A DNA stretch of 64,000 nt from the NCBI RefSeq assembly GCF_002209485.1, contig NZ_NJIX01000009.1, positions 248,001-312,000 of the forward strand, written 5' to 3'. Under the pieces are notes generated by a model, which saw nothing but the letters and a program-made list of their open reading frames with translations, did no database searches and was not told the DNA's origin. Made by a program: the position numbers and the translations under genes. Positions 20,168 through 28,084 of the stretch are shown piece by piece (position 1 is the stretch's first letter; every line of letters begins with the position of its first letter). This DNA is from Achromobacter sp. HZ34. GTDB taxonomy: Bacteria; Pseudomonadota; Gammaproteobacteria; Burkholderiales; Burkholderiaceae_B.

Positions 20168-20399
20168 ACTTTTTTGGAGGGGTGGGTATTGCTATAAGTG
20201 GCTGTTTTTATTTATGTATTTTGGTTTATGGGGATGCTGCGCCGGCCTCCGGCCGGCGCAGCGCCACAGGATGGTGCGCCCATGCCCACGCTCCTGCGCC
20301 ACGCTGGTGCGTCGCAATAAGAAGTTGCCACGCTCCGGCGCCGCCGCGGTCGGGCGTCCCTGGCCGGGGCCCCTCGCCGGGCGCCCCTGGCCGGGCGCC
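20168..20399. other. Rest of the nrtA upstream region
   Basis: No gene is seen. Besides the NtrC-like site it holds a perfect 12-bp hairpin with 3-base loop at 20236-20262 and, just after the DUF4239 stop, GC-rich direct repeats of CCTGGCCGGG (about 20359 and 20386). None has a T-run. The hairpin may protect or end the upstream transcript. Confidence 0.45.
20295..20311 (-). promoter_or_regulatory. NtrC-like upstream activator site
   Basis: Minus-strand CGCACCAGCGTGGCGCA matches the NtrC consensus TGCACC-N5-GGTGCA at 10 of 12 core positions. It lies about 160 bp upstream of the predicted sigma-54 start, a normal enhancer distance. Confidence 0.6.
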
Positions 20400-21167
20400 T
20401 CAATCCCGCAGGTGCGTGATCGCGTCTTGCAGTGGCGTGATGGAGATGTGGATCAGCCCGTCCAGGGGACGATCCATTTCCAGGATCAGGAAGATGGCCC
20501 CGGCGGCCGATAGCGCGCACAGGATCAGCCCGCAGATGACGGCGCCATTGGGTGGCGACAGCAAGCCGAAGGCAATGAAGATAACGACCAGCCATGCCAC
20601 CAGCACGACGATGAGCGGCACGGACACCGCCCCCTCCCGCTGCAGCAGCACCAGCCAACGCGTGGCGACGATCTGCCCCTGCAACTGCACGGCCTGCGCG
20701 CGGATCTGCCGCTGCGTATCGTCGACGGCGGGCAGCGCCATCAGCCGGGTCTCGTAATCGGCCAGGCGCCGCAGCCGGATCTGGCCGGCGAGCAGGTCGG
20801 TGTCGGCGCTATTGCTGGCCGATAGCAGGTTCACCGCCTCGGCATAGTCGCCGATGAGGTCGCGCCGCACTTGCCGCGCAGCCTCGCCGTAGGACTCCAG
20901 CAACTGGTCCAGCTGCATGATGTGGGCGGCATTGCGCACCAGCTCGCCATTCACTTCGTCGAGCGTGTGCTTGGCCGACGACACCAGCAGACCCAGCACC
21001 AATGCGGCCAAGGTCGCCACCAGTCCGGTGGCCAGCTTGATGGCGTCCGTGGATTCCGTACTGACGTGATGCTGGGGAAGCACCTTGCGCAGGTACAGGC
21101 CCGCGCAGGCGCTGAGAGAGATCAACACGAAGATGCAGACAGCAATCAGGACGTCATGGGTCATCAT
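20400..21167 (-). CDS. DUF4239 family membrane protein
   Basis: 255 residues. Hydrophobic helices lie at residues 6-26 and 46-65, then a 110-residue soluble loop (coiled-coil-like, DEVNGELVRNAAHIMQLDQLLE), then two more helices around 185-235. This two-plus-two layout with LATGLVATLAALVLGLLVSSAK is typical of DUF4239 (bestrophin-like) proteins of unknown function. GGAG lies 8 bases before the ATG at 21167. It is a monocistronic unit upstream of the nas promoter on the same strand. Confidence 0.82.
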   Translation of the reverse strand: MMTHDVLIAVCIFVLISLSACAGLYLRKVLPQHHVSTESTDAIKLATGLVATLAALVLGLLVSSAKHTLDEVNGELVRNAAHIMQLDQLLESYGEAARQVRRDLIGDYAEAVNLLSASNSADTDLLAGQIRLRRLADYETRLMALPAVDDTQRQIRAQAVQLQGQIVATRWLVLLQREGAVSVPLIVVLVAWLVVIFIAFGLLSPPNGAVICGLILCALSAAGAIFLILEMDRPLDGLIHISITPLQDAITHLRD

Positions 21168-21305
21168 GGCTGGCTCCGGTTGGATGCCAGAGTATAGACA
21201 GCGCCTTGATCATTTTTTCAAATTGCGGCGATCAAAAATGAGAGTTGGCGCCAGGGCCGAGGGGCTGTCCATAATCTTTTCTTCATCCATATGAAGGGGA
21301 GCACG

Positions 21306-22094
21306 GTGAGCACCGCTGCAAATACAGGCTACGAAGCGCGCCAACTGATACGCTCACGCCAGCACACCACCCAGACGTCGAACCTGGCGCCCGGGTATGT
21401 GCAGGCCAACCTGGCAATCCTGCCGTCCGCGCAAGCCACGGATTTCCTGCGGTTCTGCTCCTTGAATCCGAAGCCGTGCCCGCTGCTGGGAAGTTCCGAT
21501 GCCGGTGACTGGCGCTTGCCGCAACTGGGCAAGGACATCGACATTCGCACCGATCTGCCTAAGTACAGGATCTGGCGCAACGGCGCCCTGGAGCGGGAAG
21601 TGCCGGACATCAAGGACTATTGGCGCGACGACCTCGTGGCCTTCCTGCTGGGTTGCTCCTTTTCCTTCGAGGATGAATTGCTGCGGGCCGGCCTGACGCT
21701 GCACCATCACGAACGCGGCTGTGATGTGCCCGTGTACCGCACGTCGATTCCCACGATCCCCGCCGGTCCCTTTGCCGGACCCCTGGTCGTATCCATGCGT
21801 TCGTTCAAGCCGGCCGAAGCCATCCGCGCCATCCAGATCACCTCGCGCATGCCCGCGGTCCACGGCGCGCCCGTGCATATCGGCCTGCCGGAATCCATCG
21901 GCATTGCCGACATCGACAAGCCGGATTACGGCACGGCCGTGCCGATGGAAGCTGGCGAACTGCCCGTGTTCTGGGCTTGCGGCGTGACGCCGCAGGCGGT
22001 GGTCGAAGCCGCCGGGCTGGATTTCTGCATCACGCATGCGCCTGCCCACATGCTGGTTACGGATTTACGCAATTCGGATTTCGCCGTGTTGTAG
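21306..22094 (+). CDS. DUF1445 putative hydro-lyase
   Basis: 262 residues from the GTG at 21306, which has AAGGGGAG just upstream; an ATG at 21291 in the same frame has no ribosome site. The family core is complete ([69 protein letters not shown]). DUF1445 includes mitochondrial D-glutamate cyclase, so a dehydratase/cyclase of a small acid is the best guess. It precedes a LysR gene and an organic-acid-type MFS transporter, suggesting one catabolic unit. Confidence 0.85.
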   Translation: MSTAANTGYEARQLIRSRQHTTQTSNLAPGYVQANLAILPSAQATDFLRFCSLNPKPCPLLGSSDAGDWRLPQLGKDIDIRTDLPKYRIWRNGALEREVPDIKDYWRDDLVAFLLGCSFSFEDELLRAGLTLHHHERGCDVPVYRTSIPTIPAGPFAGPLVVSMRSFKPAEAIRAIQITSRMPAVHGAPVHIGLPESIGIADIDKPDYGTAVPMEAGELPVFWACGVTPQAVVEAAGLDFCITHAPAHMLVTDLRNSDFAVL

Positions 22095-22180
22095 GCCCGC
22101 GAATATTGCACCTAGAATGAGTCGGCGCCGCCGCATGCGCATGCGTGCGGCGTCTACTTATTTGGGGGGTGGCGGGCGAT

Positions 22181-23188
22181 ATGCGGGACTTGCGGACTTT
22201 CGAAACGTTCTACTGGGTCGCGAAACTGGGCGGCTTTCGCGCGGCCGCGACCAAGTTGCATACGACCCAGCCCGCCATTTCGGCCCGCATCGCCCAGCTG
22301 GAACAGGAACTGGGTGTCGAGCTGTTCGATGCCAATCGCCGCCGCGCCACGCTGACGGCGCGCGGCGCGCTGCTGGTCGAGTATGCCGAGCGGCTGCTGA
22401 AAGTTCGTGACGAATTGCTGGCGGCAGTCGCGCAACCCGCGGCCCTGCGCGGCAAGTTCACGATAGGGACGTCCGAGACGCTGGTGCGGACCTGGCTGTC
22501 CAGCCTGATCGAGGATATCAACGGGCGCTATCCCAACCTCATCATCGACATCGCCGTCGACAATTCGCCGGAGCTGCGCCAGCGCTTGCTCGCGCAGGAC
22601 ATCGACCTGGCCTTGATGACGGAAGCCATCTCCAACGATGGCGTGCACGGAACGAAGCTGTGCAGTTACGAGGTGTGCTTCGTGGTGGCGCAGGGACTGG
22701 CCGGCGCAGGGCATGATCCCGCCGATGCCGCCGGGGGCGCGTGCGGTGTCGCGGGCGATGGCGCGAGCGGCCGGGACAATAACGCGCCGCGGGTGGACGA
22801 CGAGCTGTTTACGCGGTACCCCATCATTACCTGGCCGGCGTATACGCTGCTCAGTACCAATGTTCTTGCGTCCATACGTGAAGCGCTTGACCTGTCCGAT
22901 ATCCGGATCTGGGGCGTTTCTTCCGTGCAGACCATCATCGATATGGTGCATGCGGGCCGGGGCATAGGTGCTTTGTCATCGGTGTTGGTAAAAGACGCGA
23001 TCGACGCCGGCGTTTTGCGGGCGCTGGATACGTCGGTGGTATTGCCGCAGCTCGACTATCACGCCGTGTACCTGGAAGGTACCTCCAATAATGCGTTGAA
23101 GCGGGAAATATGTGCCCTGGCGCGAGACGCGGCGGCGCGTCATCGTGGCGGGACGATCCAGGTTTTTGATCCTGCCGATAAAAAATGA
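22181..23188 (+). CDS. LysR-type transcriptional regulator
   Basis: 335 residues. Winged helix-turn-helix at residues 1-60 (MRDLRTFETFYWVAKLGGF, TTQPAISARIAQLEQELG) and a periplasmic-binding-protein-like effector domain after residue 90. A disordered, Ala/Gly/Asp-rich insertion (residues 185-210) is not normal for the family. ATG at 22181 begins the conserved MRDLRTFETF. It lies 86 bases after the DUF1445 gene and 161 before the MFS gene, both on the same strand, so it probably controls them. Confidence 0.9.
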   Translation: MRDLRTFETFYWVAKLGGFRAAATKLHTTQPAISARIAQLEQELGVELFDANRRRATLTARGALLVEYAERLLKVRDELLAAVAQPAALRGKFTIGTSETLVRTWLSSLIEDINGRYPNLIIDIAVDNSPELRQRLLAQDIDLALMTEAISNDGVHGTKLCSYEVCFVVAQGLAGAGHDPADAAGGACGVAGDGASGRDNNAPRVDDELFTRYPIITWPAYTLLSTNVLASIREALDLSDIRIWGVSSVQTIIDMVHAGRGIGALSSVLVKDAIDAGVLRALDTSVVLPQLDYHAVYLEGTSNNALKREICALARDAAARHRGGTIQVFDPADKK

Positions 23189-23349
23189 CAGTCGGTGCCG
23201 TGTCCCCTTGCACGGCATAATCAAACACGCATCGTCAGCTATGCGCCATGTCCGGCAACACGGGGTGGCGTCGAATCAACATCCGGGTCATGCGGCACGC
23301 CGTCATGGGCGTGCCGCGGGAACCACGGATCTTCACCAAGGGGAATGAC

Positions 23350-24690
23350 ATGCCGAATGCAGCAGCCGTTGCGCAAGCCGCGACCGTGCCGCGAACCGAT
23401 GCGATGGAACCCGCAGCGCAGGCTGTGTATCGCAAGATCGCCTGGAAGGTTCTACCTTTTCTCATTATCTGCTACCTGTTCGCGTATCTCGACCGCGTGA
23501 ACGTGGGATTCGCCAAGCTGCAGATGCTGCAGGACCTGGGCTTTTCAGAGACCGCATACGGCCTGGGGGCCGGCCTGTTCTTCATCGGCTACCTGATCTT
23601 CGAGGCGCCCAGCAATGTCTGGATGATGAAGGTGGGTGCGCGCAAGACCATCATGCGCATCATGCTGCTGTGGGGCTTGCTGTCGATGTGCTTCGCCTTC
23701 GTGCAGACGCCCACGCAGTTCTATGTGTTGCGTTTCCTGCTGGGCGCGGCCGAGGCGGGCTTCTTTCCTGGCATCGTGCTGTACCTGACGTTCTGGTTTC
23801 CGTCGCGGGTGCGTGGCCGCATGCTGGGTTTGTTCATGGCGGCGATTCCCTTGTCGGGTGTCGTCGGCGCGCCGTTGTCCGGCTGGATCATGCATGGCAT
23901 GCACGATTCATCGGGGTTGGCGGGATGGCAGTGGCTGTTCCTCATGGAGGGCTGCCCGTCGGTGCTGATGGCGCTGCTGGTGCCCTGGTTGCTCACCGAT
24001 ACGCCGGCGCAGGCCAGGTGGCTGACTGAGGAAGAAAAAAAGCGCGTGCATGCGGATCTGGATGCCGATGCCAGGGCCAAGGACGGGATGGGCGGGTTTC
24101 ATCCCACCATCCTGGTGATGCTCAAGGATGCGCGGGTCTGGGCCATGGTGGCGCTGTGCATCTGCCAGGCGATCGGCAACTATGGCGTGAGCTTCTGGCT
24201 GCCGACGTTGGTGAAGGATCTTGGTTATCAGGATCCCTTGATCATCGGCCTGTTGTCGGCGATTCCCTTTCTTGCCGGTGCCATCGCGTTGAATCTGATT
24301 GCGCGTTCATCGGACCGCCGGCTGGAGCGCCGCTGGCATTTGATCTTCGGTTTCATCGTGTCCGCCACCGGGCTGGCGGGCAGCGCTTTGCTGCATGCGA
24401 ACCCGGTTGCCGCGCTTGCCGCATTGACGGTGGGCACCGCGGGTGTCTTCATGGCGACGACCATGATGTGGATGTTGCCCAGCCTGTTCTTGGGGGGCGT
24501 GGGCATGGCGGCGGCGATCGGCGTCATCAACTCGCTTGGCGGCCTGGGCGGTTTCGTCAGCCCCTACCTGATGGGGATCGTCAAAGACGCAACGCACTCC
24601 ACGGCGGGCGGCATCTACTTCATCGCGGGTATCGCCGTGGTGGGTGCGGTCCTGGCTTATCGGTTGCCGAAGCATCTGGTTAACCGTTGA
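23350..24690 (+). CDS. MFS transporter, anion:cation symporter family
   Basis: 446 residues, 12 hydrophobic helices. The start of the membrane part, AWKVLPFLIICYLFAYLDRVNVGFAK, and the loop motif VWMMKVGARKTIMRIM are typical of the ACS family that carries tartrate, phthalate or sugar acids. ATG at 23350 has AAGGGGA upstream. The substrate is unknown; the neighbouring DUF1445 hydro-lyase suggests a hydroxy acid or amino acid derivative. Confidence 0.9.
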   Translation: MPNAAAVAQAATVPRTDAMEPAAQAVYRKIAWKVLPFLIICYLFAYLDRVNVGFAKLQMLQDLGFSETAYGLGAGLFFIGYLIFEAPSNVWMMKVGARKTIMRIMLLWGLLSMCFAFVQTPTQFYVLRFLLGAAEAGFFPGIVLYLTFWFPSRVRGRMLGLFMAAIPLSGVVGAPLSGWIMHGMHDSSGLAGWQWLFLMEGCPSVLMALLVPWLLTDTPAQARWLTEEEKKRVHADLDADARAKDGMGGFHPTILVMLKDARVWAMVALCICQAIGNYGVSFWLPTLVKDLGYQDPLIIGLLSAIPFLAGAIALNLIARSSDRRLERRWHLIFGFIVSATGLAGSALLHANPVAALAALTVGTAGVFMATTMMWMLPSLFLGGVGMAAAIGVINSLGGLGGFVSPYLMGIVKDATHSTAGGIYFIAGIAVVGAVLAYRLPKHLVNR

Positions 24691-24714
24691 CCTGGAGCAT
24701 GGGGTTGCCGTGGG

Positions 24715-25176
24715 CTATCTCGACCGGATGGCGCACAGCAGGGTAGCTTCGGCGACCAGGGTGTCGCCGACGTAGGCCAGTCCTTTGTATTTGCAGATGG
24801 AGCGGCTCAGGCGCAGAGCCCGCACGTCCAGGCGCAGGCAGTCGCCTGCGATCACCGGCTGGTGAAAAGTGGCGTCGTCCACGCCGAGGAAGTAATAGAC
24901 GGTACCGGCTTCTTCAGGACGCTCGTGGTCGTCCTTGCCCGCGCCCTCTTCGGCGAACGAGAACAGACCGGCCCCTTGTGCCATGGCTTCCAGGATCAAC
25001 GTGCCTGGCATGGGTGCGGCGCCGCCTTCGATGCCGTGGGTAAAACTGTCGCCCGCGGAGACGTTCTTGATGGCCACGATGCGTTCTTGGGGGACCAGTT
25101 CAAGAACCCTGTCTATGAGGAGCATGGGATAGCGATGCGGCAGCTTCGCCATGATCTCGGTGATATTCAATTCCAA
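24715..25176 (-). CDS. FabZ-like hotdog-fold protein
   Basis: 153 residues if translation starts at the TTG at 25176, which has CGGAG 7 bases upstream; the frame is open back to an ATG at 25260. The fold signature of 3-hydroxyacyl-ACP dehydratases is present (LPHRYPMLLIDRVLEL, MPGTLILEAMAQ). However the FabZ catalytic GHFPG is replaced by GIEGG, with a His two positions earlier (FTHGIEGG), while the catalytic Glu in LEAMAQ is kept. It may be a non-housekeeping dehydratase or a catalytically altered paralogue. It is not near other fab genes. Confidence 0.75.
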   Translation of the reverse strand: MELNITEIMAKLPHRYPMLLIDRVLELVPQERIVAIKNVSAGDSFTHGIEGGAAPMPGTLILEAMAQGAGLFSFAEEGAGKDDHERPEEAGTVYYFLGVDDATFHQPVIAGDCLRLDVRALRLSRSICKYKGLAYVGDTLVAEATLLCAIRSR

Positions 25177-25426
25177 ATTGCACTCCGGCAATATTGCTAG
25201 CGCAAGCGCAATGGCTTTGTAACCGCCACACTCGAACATGAAAGGACCGAAGTGTGACATGAATACGGTCCTGGAACGTGGGTCCGTGAGTAACTCTTAC
25301 GCTTGGCCAATCCAGGTTTCGGTATGGCGTCAGCTATTGAAGTTACATTTTTTTGCGCTTACGGTTTCCTGGACGGTTGGGCGGGAAATAGAATCTGCGC
25401 TTTCGGGCTACGCAAAAAGAACCTCA

Positions 25427-25914
25427 TGATCCGCCGCAGCATGTGCGCCTGTTCCGCCGCCCTGGGTTTCGTCTTGCTGGCTGGGTGCGTATATACCCCG
25501 CCTGCCGACAAGATGGAGCGTTACACGAACAGCATGGTTGGCAAGAACCTTGCTGAGGTCGTCTCCCGGTTCGGCCCTGAAGATCATCAAGGCGGCTCGG
25601 CCACCAATCCCAACATCGGCACCCCGCAAAACCCGCGCTATGGGCACACCTGGAGCCGCTACGGCTCCACCCAGCACCAGCGTTTCGTGCAGACCGGCAC
25701 GGAGTCGACCGGCAAGACGCTGGTCACGGTACTGCCGGCCGGCGGCGGCCAGGGGGAACGTCCGGTCTACCAGGACAACACGGCGCCGACGGGGTATTAC
25801 ACCCAGCAAGGCGAAACCTGCCGCATGTTTTTCGAGACCGACGCCAACAAGAACATCGTGTACGCCGAGTTGCTGGGCGACTACTGCGACAAGCTGTTCC
25901 TGAGCGGTGGTTGA
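25427..25914 (+). CDS. Hypothetical lipoprotein
   Basis: 162 residues with a lipoprotein signal: basic start MIRRSM, hydrophobic core and lipobox LLAGC (Cys at 21). A short segment MVGKNLAEVVSRFGPEDH resembles the helix of SmpA/BamE-type small outer-membrane lipoproteins, but the rest does not. The mature protein is polar, with a C-terminal pair of Cys residues (GETCRMFF, GDYCDKL) that could form a disulfide. It is the last host gene before the prophage. Confidence 0.78.
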
Positions 25915-25970
25915 TCGGCGGCGTTGTTTGCCGGGGCGGCCAAGGCCGGCTTCACCGCGAGACGTGAAAA

Positions 25971-26010
25971 GAAAAAGGCACTTGGGCTTGCGCCTAAGTG
26001 CCTGATTTTC
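25971..26010. terminator. Bidirectional terminator (lipoprotein gene / former tRNA-His)
   Basis: 12-bp stem (25976-25987 with 25992-26003, one G-T pair) and a 4-base loop. TTTT follows on the plus strand and TTTTTCTTTT on the minus strand. It would have ended the tRNA-His transcript before the prophage separated them. Confidence 0.8.
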
Positions 26011-26020
26011 TTGAATTCGG

Positions 26021-26048
26021 TGGGGTGGCTGATGGGGCTCGAACCCAT
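26021..26048 (-). other. attL: displaced 3' end of a tRNA-His gene
   Basis: The minus strand reads ATGGG-TTCGAGC-CCCAT (complete T-arm), CAGCCAC (acceptor 3' strand), C73 and CCA. C73 followed by CCA with an acceptor able to pair with GTGGCTG is specific to tRNA-His. No anticodon or D-arm lies upstream, so this is a fragment, not a gene. It marks the left prophage junction. Confidence 0.8.
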
Positions 26049-26064
26049 AGAGCACGGGAATGAA

Positions 26065-26133
26065 GGGGATTAGAGGGGATCTAAGCCATTGATTTATCAG
26101 GAATCGTGAATCAATCATTCCCCTTAAATCCCC
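26065..26133. repeat. Nested inverted repeats inside attL
   Basis: GGGGATTAGAGGGG (26065-26078) faces CCCCTTAAATCCCC (26120-26133), 12 of 14 positions complementary. Inside it, ATTGATT (26088-26094) faces AATCAAT (26109-26115). They may be integrase arm-type sites or a transcript-ending structure at the phage end. Confidence 0.4.
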
Positions 26134-26222
26134 GCATTCTTCCCCGGATTCTTCCCTCGTGATCGTGCCTATCCCCTAGATTTTTCGGCAATATACTCGG
26201 TAAATTGCCTGGGATCTAGGAT

Positions 26223-26900
26223 ATGTGCAGCCACTACCAAGCCGTCAAGAAAGCCGAGCAGATGGAGAAGTTCTTCCGCGCGCGGGGGCTACCGCCGCCG
26301 AAGGCGGACATGTGGCCGAAGTACCAGGGCATCTTCGTGCGCCGGCCCCCTGAATGGGAATCCGGTGATGAGGCTGTCCCGGAGCGCGAGGCGGTCATCG
26401 GGCGCTGGGGGCTGGTGTCAGGGATGACGAAGGCCGATGGCCTGGCGAAGGCGGAAAAGCTTTCGACCTTCAACGCACGCTCAGAGACGGCCGCCAAGTC
26501 CTTCACCTTCGGGAACGCGTGGCGCCGCGGCCAGCATTGCATCATCCCGGCCGAATCGGTGTTCGAGCCGGACTGGCGCAGCGGCAAGGCGGTGCCCACC
26601 AGGTTCACGCGCGTCGACGGCGCGCCTCTGGGTATCGCAGGGCTGTGGGATAGCTACCGGAACGCCGCGGGCGAACTGGTCGACAGCTTCACCATGCTGA
26701 CCATCAACGCCGACCAGCACCCGCTGTTCAAGGACTATCACCGGCCTGGCGACGAAAAGCGCATGGTCGTGATCTTGCCCTTCGGCGCCTTCGATGCATG
26801 GCTGACGGCCAAGCCTGGCGAGGCCGGCGATTTCATGGCGCCATACCCCGCCGATAAATTGGTGGCGGAACCCGTCACCAAGGACGAAGCGCCCGCCTGA
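26223..26900 (+). CDS. SRAP-domain protein (YedK/HMCES-like)
   Basis: 225 residues. SRAP proteins bind abasic sites in single-stranded DNA and form a protective covalent link through Cys2. The catalytic Cys is in place (MCSHY) after removal of Met1. The family residues in FNARSET (Asn/Arg/Glu), CIIPAESVFEP (Glu) and DQHPLFKDYH (His) are all visible. E. coli YedK has 222 residues. It lies directly inside attL on the plus strand, apart from the lysis operon, and is followed by a LexA-boxed gene, which fits a DNA-damage accessory module. Confidence 0.9.
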   Translation: MCSHYQAVKKAEQMEKFFRARGLPPPKADMWPKYQGIFVRRPPEWESGDEAVPEREAVIGRWGLVSGMTKADGLAKAEKLSTFNARSETAAKSFTFGNAWRRGQHCIIPAESVFEPDWRSGKAVPTRFTRVDGAPLGIAGLWDSYRNAAGELVDSFTMLTINADQHPLFKDYHRPGDEKRMVVILPFGAFDAWLTAKPGEAGDFMAPYPADKLVAEPVTKDEAPA

Positions 26901-26913
26901 GAACTGCGCGATA

Positions 26914-26933
26914 TACTGTTTATCCATACAGTA
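26914..26933. promoter_or_regulatory. LexA (SOS) box
   Basis: TACTGTTTATCCATACAGTA has the perfect LexA palindrome CTGT-N8-ACAG with TA extensions on both sides. It lies 16 bases before the start codon at 26950 and overlaps its likely promoter (TATACT just upstream or TACAGT within). Confidence 0.85.
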
Positions 26934-26949
26934 TTTTTCAGCGTGCCTC

Positions 26950-27282
26950 ATGCCATTCCGCGCCCCTCTCACGGCCGACGACCTTGCCAAGATCCGCGCG
27001 CGCTATGAGGCGTGCTCGCAGCGTGCGCCCTGTGCATACCAGGACACGGTCGTATGGGAGGACGTGCTCGCGCTGCTGTTCGAGATCAAGCGCTTGCGAG
27101 CACTGGCGCTGACTGCGCATCAGTTGCGCGACAACCTGAAAAAGCCGGGTAGCTGCCTGGACGGTGTGTGGCAGGAATTTCTGGATAACTTGGCCGTCGA
27201 GCCCTGCGTTGTTGAGCTGGGCGAGCTGAAAGACGATCTGTTGATGAAACCCAGGCGGCGCGCCCGGCCAAACGAAAGTTGA
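26950..27282 (+). CDS. SOS-controlled small phage protein, function unknown
   Basis: 110 residues, not recognised. Helical and acidic in the middle (VVWEDVLALLFEIKRLRALALTAHQLRDNLKK), with a basic C-terminal tail KPRRRARPNES and four Cys. No signal or membrane segment. No ribosome site is evident, but the LexA box 16 bases upstream gives it a clear regulatory context. It converges on the lysis operon. Possible roles are an antirepressor or another damage-induced switch, as with LexA-controlled genes of other temperate phages; this is inference from position only. Confidence 0.7.
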   Translation: MPFRAPLTADDLAKIRARYEACSQRAPCAYQDTVVWEDVLALLFEIKRLRALALTAHQLRDNLKKPGSCLDGVWQEFLDNLAVEPCVVELGELKDDLLMKPRRRARPNES

Positions 27283-27292
27283 CACGCCAGGG

Positions 27293-27658
27293 TCAGCGCC
27301 AGTGCGTCCAGCCAAATAGGCGAACGCCCCAATAGAAGAGGGGAATGCGCCAGCGCGCGACGTAGGATGCCCGCAGGGCTTCGCGCAAGACCATGTCGGC
27401 CATGCGGCGGGAGACCGGCTTCGTGGTGTAGAGCCAATCGTGCACCGTCGCCGCCGAATCCCCGTGGCCGCCCAGCCACGCGAACGCCAGCGGTAACCAG
27501 CGGGGGACTGAGGCGAAATCGGTCGAAAAGTCCTCGGGAACCGTGATGGTCTCGCCGGCGACGTCAGACTCGTAGACGAGCGGCTGATTCAACACCCATT
27601 TGCCGATATCCCGCTCGTCCACCCGACGCACCGATAGTTGCGTCAGGAACCGGCTCAT
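27293..27658 (-). CDS. DUF1353 phage protein
   Basis: 121 residues. Family core visible: TITVPEDFSTDFASVPRWLP, then SAATVHDWLYTTKPVSRRMADMVLREAL. DUF1353 proteins are common next to phage lysis and tail genes and their function is unknown. A C-terminal amphipathic stretch ends in TRP-rich FGWTHWR. The ATG at 27658 overlaps the stop of the previous lipoprotein gene (ATGA). It is the last gene of the late operon. Confidence 0.85.
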   Translation of the reverse strand: MSRFLTQLSVRRVDERDIGKWVLNQPLVYESDVAGETITVPEDFSTDFASVPRWLPLAFAWLGGHGDSAATVHDWLYTTKPVSRRMADMVLREALRASYVARWRIPLFYWGVRLFGWTHWR

Positions 27659-28074
27659 TGCGGCGCGGGCGCGACGCTGGCCGTCGGCTGAGGCTGAGCC
27701 TGAACCACCGCCGTCAGCGCAATCTGCGCCAGCGCCAGGGCCGTCACCACCTTGGCCTTGTCGGCGGCGGACAGCGTGGTCGCATTCACGTCCGCGATCA
27801 GGGCCGGCAGGCCGGTCTGCACCACGGCTGCCAGGCTGGACGTGTCGATGGTGGCGTTGCCGGCGCACACAGCGGCAATGACCGGCGCCTGGGTGGCAAT
27901 CTTCGCCTGGACGTCGGCCGGCAGGCTCGCGCCCAGCGCCTGAACATCCGCGACGGCGACCTGGACGACCGGGCACGCCGCGGCGATCTTGCCCTGCAGG
28001 CTGGATGCCTGCTGCGACGCGCAGCCGGCCAATGCAAAAGCGGCCACCAGGGCCGCCAGGATAAAGCGCTTCAT
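27655..28074 (-). CDS. Phage lipoprotein, Ala-rich
   Basis: 139 residues with signal MKRFILAALVAAFALAGC and lipobox LAGC. The mature part is an alanine/valine/glutamine-rich helical protein (QVAVADVQALGASLPADVQAKIATQ) with two Cys that may pair. It overlaps the next gene by 4 bases and follows another lipoprotein gene. It may act in outer-membrane disruption or superinfection exclusion. It lacks the short proline-rich form of Rz1, so an o-spanin role is not supported. Confidence 0.75.
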   Translation of the reverse strand: MKRFILAALVAAFALAGCASQQASSLQGKIAAACPVVQVAVADVQALGASLPADVQAKIATQAPVIAAVCAGNATIDTSSLAAVVQTGLPALIADVNATTLSAADKAKVVTALALAQIALTAVVQAQPQPTASVAPAPQ

Positions 28075-28084
28075 GAAAATTTCC

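Noticed and set aside
20400-21167. DUF4239 gene as part of the nas operon
   Set aside because: It is on the same strand but ends before the NtrC site and sigma-54 promoter, and a strong hairpin lies in between.
26021-26048. A functional tRNA gene
   Set aside because: Only the T-arm and acceptor 3' strand are present; no anticodon or D-arm can be folded upstream.
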